Below, one piece after another: positions 1 through 4,822 of a stretch of DNA of 8,375 bases. This DNA comes from Betaproteobacteria bacterium. Its GTDB lineage: Bacteria > Desulfobacterota > Desulfovibrionia > Desulfovibrionales > Desulfovibrionaceae. Positions within the stretch are counted from its first letter, which is position 1. Every line of letters starts with the position of its first letter. A program made the translations under genes and the position numbers. The notes beneath the pieces are model-generated. The model saw only the letters and a program-made list of their open reading frames with translations, searched no databases and was not told the DNA's origin. Where the stretch lies: positions 1-8,375 of the forward strand of contig WRKB01000270.1 in NCBI GenBank assembly GCA_009778295.1, in the 5' to 3' direction.

Positions 1-397
1 CCGAACCCTTGATGAACAGACAGGACTGCACGGGAGCGGCGACCTTCACCCCCTTGCGAGCCCGGATGAAATAGCCGCCGTGAAGATTCGCGCGCGCGGC
101 CCTGGTGAACTCGTCCTTGTCCGGGTCGAGAAGCTTCCAGTAGTATTGGGGCAATCCGTCATAGCGCGCGAGGGCGTCCTGTATATTGAGAAGTTCCAGT
201 CCCTCTTGCCTGCTTTGGCAATGGACGCCGGAATGGTTGAGGTGCATGAACGCGCCGCTGCTGACGTTGTCGTCCACGTCAATGCCCGCGTGGACGAGGC
301 GGCTGCGGTCTTCGGCGGAAAGGGCGCGCAGATTTTCGATCGGTGCGGCATCAGCGCCCGAGAAGGCATAACGGGAAAGGTCCAGGGATGTGGGCAT
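1..397 (-). CDS. sufB: SufB/SufD-family Fe-S scaffold protein, N-terminal part (truncated by window edge)
   Basis: Codes for the first 132 residues of a SufB/SufD-type protein, the scaffold that works with the SufC ATPase in cytoplasmic Fe-S cluster assembly. The reading frame opens at ATG 397 behind a good ribosome site (GGAAAG, about 6 nt before the ATG) and stays open to the window edge. The protein begins MPTSLDLSRY. Residues around 75-130 carry the family's entry into the beta-helix: a YDGLPQYYWKLLDPDKDEFT stretch, then GGYFIRARKGVKVAAPVQSC, as in short archaeal/anaerobe SufB proteins. It lies 48 nt downstream of sufC in the same direction, so the two are surely co-transcribed. Because the C-terminal core lies outside the window, I cannot tell SufB from SufD by its key residues. 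SufB is preferred because two-gene sufC-sufB systems use it. Family assignment is firm; the exact paralogue less so. Confidence 0.85.
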   Translation of the reverse strand, partial: MPTSLDLSRYAFSGADAAPIENLRALSAEDRSRLVHAGIDVDDNVSSGAFMHLNHSGVHCQSRQEGLELLNIQDALARYDGLPQYYWKLLDPDKDEFTRAARANLHGGYFIRARKGVKVAAPVQSCLFIKGS

Positions 398-445
398 AGG
401 GTGCTTTCCTGGCGTAAGTGTTGTACGAAAATCGCAGACGCGCCC

Positions 446-1240
446 TTACGCCAGGGGCACTTCCAGAATCTTGCCGGCCATGTTGCCCGCAAAGCAGCGC
501 AGGCATTCCTGATACCCGTATTTGGCTATATGGTCTAGAATTTCACGGGGCCGCGCCTCGCAGGCGAGCCTGCCGTTGTACATGACCTGGGCGCGGTCCG
601 CAGTGACGTATTCCAGGATATGTCCGGTATGGGTGATGATCAGGCCGCTGGTTTTGCGCAGTCTTTTGCGTTCGTGCAGGGTAGCCTGGCAGGCGTCGGG
701 CATGCCGTCGAGCAGGTAACGCACGGTGTTGCCGACCAGGGACATGTTTTCGAGATCCACGCCGGATTCCGGTTCGTCAAACAGGACCATGTCCGGTCGT
801 TGGGCCATGAGCTGCAACAGCTCGGAACGCTTGATCTCCCCGCCTGAAAAGCCCGCATTGACGTCGCGCGTGAGAAAGGAATCGAAATGGACGCGCCTGG
901 CCAGCGCCTGCGCATCTACTTTCTGGCCGCGCGCGCACATGCGCACCAGGAGTTCCGTAGGCAGGCCATGGATGGTGGGCGGACGCTGGAAGGACATGCC
1001 TATGCCCAGACGCGCCCGTTCGTACATGGGCGCGCGGGTGATATCGCGGCCCTTGAACACAATGGTTCCGGCCGTGACCGTATATTTACCGAAGCCCATG
1101 ACAGCCATGAGCAGCGTGGTTTTTCCCGAGCCGTTCGGGCCGAAAAGGATGAAGGTTTCCCCGGACTGGATGGTCAGATCAAGACCCCGCAGCACCGATG
1201 TTCCGTCCACGGATACATGCAGATTGCGTATTTCAAGCAT
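446..1240 (-). CDS. sufC: Fe-S assembly ATPase SufC
   Basis: A 264-aa ABC-type ATPase of the SufC family, which binds SufB (or SufBD) and drives Fe-S cluster building on the scaffold; it is soluble, not a transporter. Visible motifs: Walker A GPNGSGKTT at 34-42, Q-loop in MSFQRPPT (Q85), signature FSGGEIKRSELLQL from 131, Walker B MVLFDEPESGVD at 151-162 (E156 catalytic), H-loop IITH with H204. The FSGGE(I/K)KR signature and the DEPESGVDLEN D-loop are specific to SufC among ABC proteins. Length is normal (SufC is about 250 aa). The start ATG overlaps the last 8 nt of the upstream small gene, and AGGAG lies a rather long 12 nt before it, so translational coupling is likely. A C-terminal CLRC pair (C246, C249) is less usual. 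No sufS, sufU or sufD is seen on this side, so this is either the minimal two-gene SUF type or the other genes lie further left. Confidence 0.95.
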   Translation of the reverse strand: MLEIRNLHVSVDGTSVLRGLDLTIQSGETFILFGPNGSGKTTLLMAVMGFGKYTVTAGTIVFKGRDITRAPMYERARLGIGMSFQRPPTIHGLPTELLVRMCARGQKVDAQALARRVHFDSFLTRDVNAGFSGGEIKRSELLQLMAQRPDMVLFDEPESGVDLENMSLVGNTVRYLLDGMPDACQATLHERKRLRKTSGLIITHTGHILEYVTADRAQVMYNGRLACEARPREILDHIAKYGYQECLRCFAGNMAGKILEVPLA

Positions 1241-1556
1241 CGTCGTCTGTTTCTCCTAAAAATTCAAGGACATCATAGTGGACGCTGCCCAAAAGACGGG
1301 TGACGATATCCTGGCTGTCTTCCGAGGCGGCCATGCCGAGCAGCCTGGAGAGAAAAATCGCCCGGCGCGCATTGAGACGCGCCTGATAGCCGGGAGTATC
1401 CTCGAAGGGAACCGCGGCAAGCTCTTCGGCGAAATCGTGGAGGATTTTATCCGTAAGACCACGAATATGCTCGATTTGCCCATCAATATATACCAGCCGG
1501 CCTTCGAGCCTCAACATAATTTCCCTACCCTTGACCTGGGCAATGCACACTTCCAT
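1233..1556 (-). CDS. Small uncharacterised protein upstream of sufC
   Basis: I do not recognise this 107-aa protein. It starts MEVCIAQVKG, is rich in Leu, Arg, Ala and Asp/Glu, looks mostly alpha-helical after residue 25, has no signal peptide or membrane segment, and ends in an acidic GETDDDA tail. A single Cys (C4) lies near the N-terminus. I chose ATG 1556 because GGAG sits 9 nt before it and it starts just past the hairpin. ATG 1517 (94 aa, with AGGGAA close before it) is a fair alternative, and a still longer open frame to 1700 would run back through the hairpin and the end of the preceding gene, which is unlikely. Its stop overlaps the sufC start by 8 nt, so it is co-translated with sufC-sufB. 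By position it could be an accessory or regulator of that Fe-S pair, but no motif shows this. Confidence 0.65.
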   Translation of the reverse strand: MEVCIAQVKGREIMLRLEGRLVYIDGQIEHIRGLTDKILHDFAEELAAVPFEDTPGYQARLNARRAIFLSRLLGMAASEDSQDIVTRLLGSVHYDVLEFLGETDDDA

Positions 1557-1576
1557 GCGGCTGTTCTCCAAAACGT

Positions 1577-1613
1577 CCGCCTGAGCATTTTTGCAGCGAA
1601 AATGCTCAGGCGG
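1577..1613 (-). terminator. Perfect 15-bp hairpin between the fusion gene and the 107-aa gene (terminator or attenuator)
   Basis: The two arms (1577-1591 and 1599-1613) pair without mismatch around a 7-nt loop. Reading on the minus strand the stem is GC-rich at the base (CCGCCTGAGC) and A/T at the tip. It begins 13 nt after the stop of the pseudouridine synthase/CoaE gene and ends 20 nt before the ATG of the next gene. Downstream on the minus strand comes ACGTTTTGG, so there is only a short T-run set 3 nt away; on the plus strand no T-run follows. It may be a weak intrinsic terminator, an RNA processing site, or an operator for the sufC operon. Confidence 0.5.
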
Positions 1614-1626
1614 CGAAATCACGGCG

Positions 1627-3219
1627 TCACGTCCACAACTTGTCGAGGCGTGCGGCGAGCTCCATTTCTTCTTTCCGGCGGAGATCGCGGACGCGCGCAA
1701 GCAGATCTTCCGCCTGGCGCTCCAACTGGTCAGGGGACGCGCTATTATCGATAACGATGTCGCAGGCTTTCATTTTACGCGCCTGGGGCCATTGCCAGGA
1801 ATCGATCGTAGCCTGCGTTTCTTCATTCCAGCCCCGGCTTGCGGCAAGGCGTTTGCGGCGCTCCTCGTCTTCGCAGTACACGCCGATAAGCAGCGGCGCA
1901 GCAAAGCCTTCATCTTCGACGCGCCAGCCTCCTTCAATATACAGCGGGAGTTCCGCCGCAGCGCATTCCTTGTCCATGGTTTCGGCCAAGCGCCAGAACA
2001 GGTTAAGCTCATGAAACACCAAGGGATGGATTATGTCCTGCACTTCCTGCAGGATGCGACGGTCTCCGCACATGGCGGCGAAGAGCGCCTCCCGGTCAAC
2101 GGGTTTTCGTTCATCGGGCGTGAAATCCCCGCCGTAACGCTGATGCAGGTGGAACCAGCCATCGCATCCGGCTTCGTAAAGCCGGTGTACGACTACATCC
2201 GCGCTGAAGCAGGGCAGGCCGGATTTTTCCAGCAAACGCAGCAGGGTAGACTTGCCGCTGCCGGGCGCGCCCACAATGACCAGGGAGCGCATGCGCCAGG
2301 CGAGAGTTTGGGCGTGGCGCCGGAAATCCTGGGGAGGGGGGACTGTGAATCGCAAACGCTCGTCAGTCGCGGGGTGGGTGAAGGCCAGCGTATGTGCATG
2401 CAGCATATGGCGTTGCGGGCCGGACCTGTTTTCGGCGGCAGAGCCGTAAAGGCTGTCGCCCCAGATCGGATGCCCAAGCGAGGCCATATGCACGCGGATT
2501 TGGTGCGTGCGGCCGGTGAAAATGCCTATTTTGAGCAGGGAGAAACGTTCCGTCGGATCGGCATACAGCACCGTATAACGGCTATGCGCAGGCCTGCCCC
2601 CCTTATCCTCCGGCACGAGCGCCATTTTGATTTTTTGCAGAGGATGGCGGCCTATGGGAGCCTGAATGTCGCCCTGTTCCGGGTCAGGCACTCCATGCAC
2701 CAGCGCAAGGTATTCCTTTTCCACTTCGCGCCGCGCGAAGGCATCCGTCAGTTTCAGACGGGTCTCTTCGTCCAGGGCCACAACCATCAGGCCGCTTGTA
2801 TCCTTGTCCAGACGATGCACTATGCCCGGCCGCCGACCTTCCATGTGCGCCATCTCCGGAAAACGGGCCAACAGCCGGTGGACGAGCGTGTCTTCGGGAC
2901 AGGATGGACAGGGATGAACGGTGAGCCCGGCGGTTTTGTCGAGCACGGCGAGACGTTCGTCGTGCCAGATGAGCTTCAGTTCGCCCGCTTCCGGCGTCAA
3001 CCCGCTCAATTCCGGTTCGATGCGCAAGTCAATGCGCTGACCGGCGGCAAGCCGCATGGACGGAACGGAGCAGACCTGCCCGTCCAGCAGACAGTTGCCG
3101 TCGCGAATGGCTTTTTTGACGCATTCACGCGAAACGGACGGGATCCGGTCGCCGAGGAAACGATCCAGGCGTTCGCCGTATACGGTTCCGGAAACGAGGA
3201 ACTCATAACATTGCAACAT
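1627..3219 (-). CDS. coaE: Fusion protein: RluA/RluD-family 23S rRNA pseudouridine synthase + dephospho-CoA kinase (CoaE)
   Basis: A 530-aa two-part enzyme. Residues about 15-65 form an S4 RNA-binding domain (GERLDRFLGDRI). Residues about 80-300 form an RluA/RluD pseudouridine synthase with the catalytic motif HRLDKDTSG (135-143, D138), a KEYLALVHG block (Y170) and GRTHQIRVH (236-244). Residues about 311-515 match dephospho-CoA kinase, which phosphorylates the ribose 3'-OH in the last step of CoA synthesis: P-loop GAPGSGKS (317-324), SADVVVHRLYE, VDREALF, HPLVFHEL and a C-terminal DIVIDNSAS. Each half has about its normal length, so this is a true fusion with no stop or frameshift. The kinase half is diverged: the usual DxD after the P-loop is S339-A-D341. 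Start ATG 3219 is chosen because GAGG lies 6 nt before it and the S4 domain follows; the frame stays open to ATG 3348, but that extension is Arg/Ser-rich and looks non-coding. Exact rRNA target (RluD- or RluC-type site) is not determined. Confidence 0.92.
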   Translation of the reverse strand: MLQCYEFLVSGTVYGERLDRFLGDRIPSVSRECVKKAIRDGNCLLDGQVCSVPSMRLAAGQRIDLRIEPELSGLTPEAGELKLIWHDERLAVLDKTAGLTVHPCPSCPEDTLVHRLLARFPEMAHMEGRRPGIVHRLDKDTSGLMVVALDEETRLKLTDAFARREVEKEYLALVHGVPDPEQGDIQAPIGRHPLQKIKMALVPEDKGGRPAHSRYTVLYADPTERFSLLKIGIFTGRTHQIRVHMASLGHPIWGDSLYGSAAENRSGPQRHMLHAHTLAFTHPATDERLRFTVPPPQDFRRHAQTLAWRMRSLVIVGAPGSGKSTLLRLLEKSGLPCFSADVVVHRLYEAGCDGWFHLHQRYGGDFTPDERKPVDREALFAAMCGDRRILQEVQDIIHPLVFHELNLFWRLAETMDKECAAAELPLYIEGGWRVEDEGFAAPLLIGVYCEDEERRKRLAASRGWNEETQATIDSWQWPQARKMKACDIVIDNSASPDQLERQAEDLLARVRDLRRKEEMELAARLDKLWT

Positions 3220-3225
3220 GATTCG

Positions 3226-3229
3226 CCTC
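3226..3229 (-). promoter_or_regulatory. Ribosome binding site deciding the start of the fusion gene
   Basis: GAGG on the minus strand with a 6-nt spacer to ATG 3219. It supports this start over the upstream in-frame ATG at 3348, which has only a poor GGGA seven bases ahead. Confidence 0.6.
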
Positions 3230-3268
3230 GGAGAACTTGCCGGAAGGGAACTGCGGGAAGGGCTTCTG

Positions 3269-3290
3269 ACCCCGCCCGCAAGGGTGGGGT
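3269..3290 (+). repeat. GC-rich inverted repeat with GCAA tetraloop
   Basis: As plus-strand RNA the sequence ACCCCGCCC-GCAA-GGGTGGGGT folds into a 9-bp stem (one G-U pair) closed by a GNRA-type loop. On the minus strand the G-U becomes a C-A mismatch, so the plus-strand form is more stable. A second short repeat, GGCGGC-GCAT-GCCGCC, follows directly at 3291-3306. Function unknown; chance in GC-rich DNA is possible. Confidence 0.35.
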
Positions 3291-3345
3291 GGCGGCGCAT
3301 GCCGCCGGAGCGAGCCGAAAACCGCATTTTGCGCTCAACGATACT

Positions 3346-3372
3346 CATAAATCAGTCCCAAGCTGATTTATG
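3346..3372. repeat. Palindrome CATAAATCAG-N7-CTGATTTATG
   Basis: Two perfect 10-bp arms around a 7-nt spacer, A/T-rich within a GC-rich surrounding. The outer flanks ACTCAT (3343-3348) and ATGAGT (3375-3380) can extend the pairing if three bases bulge out. The symmetry suits a dimeric repressor or activator site near the start of minus-strand transcription, or an RNA hairpin in the leader of the synthase/CoaE gene. Confidence 0.5.
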
Positions 3373-3376
3373 AAAT

Positions 3377-3393
3377 GAGTTCTAGCAGAACTC
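3377..3393. repeat. Palindrome GAGTTCT-AGC-AGAACTC
   Basis: Perfect 7-bp arms with a 3-nt centre. It sits 4 nt from the 3346-3372 palindrome, and its left arm shares bases with that repeat's extended stem, so the two structures could compete. It also overlaps the proposed -10 box of the minus-strand promoter. Confidence 0.45.
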
Positions 3394-3407
3394 CGCGATA
3401 AAAACAA
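3379..3407 (-). promoter_or_regulatory. Candidate promoter for the synthase/CoaE gene
   Basis: Minus-strand TTGTTT (3407-3402), a 17-nt spacer, then TAGAAC (3384-3379). The spacing is ideal but the boxes match consensus only 3/6 and 4/6. A start near 3372 would give a leader of about 150 nt containing the palindrome at 3346-3372 and the GC-rich repeats. Confidence 0.3.
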
Positions 3408-3465
3408 AGGGGGGCTTTGCCCGGGAATGCCCAGCCGGCCGTGATGCCGCGCCGGAGCGGAGCAT

Positions 3466-3495
3466 TTGACTTTTCCAGCGCCGCAAGCGAATATT
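3466..3495 (+). promoter_or_regulatory. Candidate promoter for serS
   Basis: TTGACT (3466-3471) matches the -35 consensus at 5 of 6 bases; 18 nt later AATATT (3490-3495) matches the -10 box at 4 of 6. Transcription would start near 3502, about 40 nt before the serS ATG. It is the best sigma-70-like pair in the region. Confidence 0.4.
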
Positions 3496-3541
3496 GACGT
3501 GGTTGGCGTCCTCTCCACTCACGTTTGCCAAGAGAGCCTGC

Positions 3542-4822
3542 ATGATCGATCTCAAAATTCTGCAGAAAGACCCGCAGCGCGTGATCAAAGCGCTGGCAGA
3601 CCGCGCTTCCGATATCGATGTGGCTGAATTTCTGGCCCTGGACGCTCGCCGCCGCGCGTTGCTCACGGAGGTGGAAGAACTCAAGGGCAGGCGCAACGCG
3701 GCTTCCGCGGAAGTAGCCAGGGCCAAGCGCGCCGGGCAGAGCGCGGAATCCTTCATTGACGGGCTGGGAGCGCTTTCCGAGCGCATCAAGGAACTGGATA
3801 TCCAGGCCCAGGAGGCTGTAGCCGCCACCGAAACCTGGATGCTCAATCTGCCCAACCTGCCTCACCAGAGCGTGCCCGTGGGCGCAAGCGAAGCCGACAA
3901 CCAGGAACTGCGCCGCCACGGCGCGCCGCGCAGCTTCGACTTCCCCGTCAAGGACCACGTGGAACTGGGGCAAAACTTGGGCGGCCTGGACTTTGAACGT
4001 GCTGCCAAGCTTGCGGGCAGCCGCTTCTGCGTCGCCTGGAATTGGGCGGCCCGCCTCGAACGCGCCCTGATCAGTTTTTTCCTTGATGTCCACACCCGCG
4101 AAAACGGCTATACCGAAGTCGCGCCGCCCTATATCGTCAACCGCTCCACCATGGCCATCACCGGGCAGTTGCCCAAGTTCGGCGAAGACCTCTTCAAACT
4201 GGAAAACCGGGAATATTTTCTAATCCCCACCGCCGAAGTGCCGCTCACAAACCTGCATGCCGGGGAAGTTCTCGAAGAAGGCGACCTGCCGCTTGCCTAT
4301 GCGGCGCAGACTCCCTGCTTCCGCTCCGAAGCGGGCAGCTATGGCAAGGACACCAAGGGGCTTATCCGCATGCACCAGTTCATGAAGGTCGAAATGGTGC
4401 GTTTCGCCCACCCGGACGACTCCTACAACCAGCTTGAGCTCATGCGCCGTCAGGCCGAAGACCTGCTGGAACGCCTTGAACTCCCCTACCGCACCATCGT
4501 ACTCTGTACCGGCGATATGGGCTTCGGAGCCGCCAAGACCTATGATCTCGAAACCTGGCTGCCCGCCCAGAATACCTATCGCGAAATATCCTCCTGCTCG
4601 AATTGCGAAGATTTCCAGGCCCGGCGCGGCAATATCCGCTTCCGTCCCCGGGGAGGCGGCAAGGCGGCCTTTGCGCACACCCTGAATGGTTCCGGTCTGG
4701 CGGTAGGCCGCACACTTGTGGCCATACTCGAAAACGGACAGCGCAAAGACGGCAGCGTCATCCTTCCCAAGGCCCTGCGCCCCTATATGGACGGCATGGA
4801 CGTGATCGCGGGCCGTGTATGA
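3542..4822 (+). CDS. serS: Seryl-tRNA synthetase
   Basis: A 426-aa class II aminoacyl-tRNA synthetase that charges tRNA-Ser (and tRNA-Sec) with serine in the cytoplasm; length matches bacterial SerRS (about 425-430 aa). Residues about 28-100 form the long antiparallel coiled-coil arm that grips the tRNA long variable arm. The catalytic core shows motif 1 around 190-210 ([11 protein letters not shown]), the serine-binding TAE loop (230-232), motif 2 starting [15 protein letters not shown] (260-274) and motif 3 [13 protein letters not shown] (383-395). [12 protein letters not shown] (351-362) is the usual conserved block. ATG 3542 gives the standard MIDLKIL start; a weak GAGAG lies 5 nt ahead. 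The frame is open upstream to a TTG at 3494, which is rejected because it precedes the family's normal start and lies in the candidate promoter. The stop overlaps the next gene by ATGA, so the two are co-transcribed. Confidence 0.97.
   Translation: MIDLKILQKDPQRVIKALADRASDIDVAEFLALDARRRALLTEVEELKGRRNAASAEVARAKRAGQSAESFIDGLGALSERIKELDIQAQEAVAATETWMLNLPNLPHQSVPVGASEADNQELRRHGAPRSFDFPVKDHVELGQNLGGLDFERAAKLAGSRFCVAWNWAARLERALISFFLDVHTRENGYTEVAPPYIVNRSTMAITGQLPKFGEDLFKLENREYFLIPTAEVPLTNLHAGEVLEEGDLPLAYAAQTPCFRSEAGSYGKDTKGLIRMHQFMKVEMVRFAHPDDSYNQLELMRRQAEDLLERLELPYRTIVLCTGDMGFGAAKTYDLETWLPAQNTYREISSCSNCEDFQARRGNIRFRPRGGGKAAFAHTLNGSGLAVGRTLVAILENGQRKDGSVILPKALRPYMDGMDVIAGRV

Larger units (their letters stand above)
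3220..3541. other. Divergent intergenic region between the synthase/CoaE gene and serS
   Basis: About 320 bases with no convincing gene. Reading frames crossing it give low-complexity Arg/Ser/Pro translations. It holds several inverted repeats (3269-3290, 3291-3306, 3346-3372, 3377-3393) and weak candidate promoters in both directions, listed separately. No T-box motif, riboswitch consensus, tRNA or terminator with a T-run was recognised. Confidence 0.6.

Noticed and set aside
1557..1700. Longer form of the small protein starting at 1700 (155 aa)
   Set aside because: It would run through the end of the CoaE coding region in another frame and through the hairpin, and adds a low-complexity start.
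2290..2292. Internal ATG before the CoaE P-loop as a start for a separate kinase
   Set aside because: No ribosome site is visible ahead of it and the frame runs through unbroken from the synthase domain; a fusion is the simpler reading.
3220..3348. 43-residue N-terminal extension of the fusion gene from ATG 3348
   Set aside because: The extension is Arg/Ser-rich, has a poor ribosome site and overlaps inverted repeats; ATG 3219 has GAGG at the right distance and directly precedes the S4 domain.
1591..3366. Open frame of 591 codons on the plus strand
   Set aside because: It lies opposite the pseudouridine synthase/CoaE gene, its translation has no recognisable domain, and long antisense open frames are expected in GC-rich genes.
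3411..3423. GGGC-TTT-GCCC mini hairpin as a terminator
   Set aside because: Only four base pairs with no T-run on either side, and no gene ends near it.
3494..3541. 16-residue extension of SerRS from TTG 3494, including two Ser codons
   Set aside because: MIDLKIL is the normal SerRS start. The TTG lies in the candidate -10 box, and two Ser codons in an in-frame extension without a stop do not make an attenuator leader peptide.
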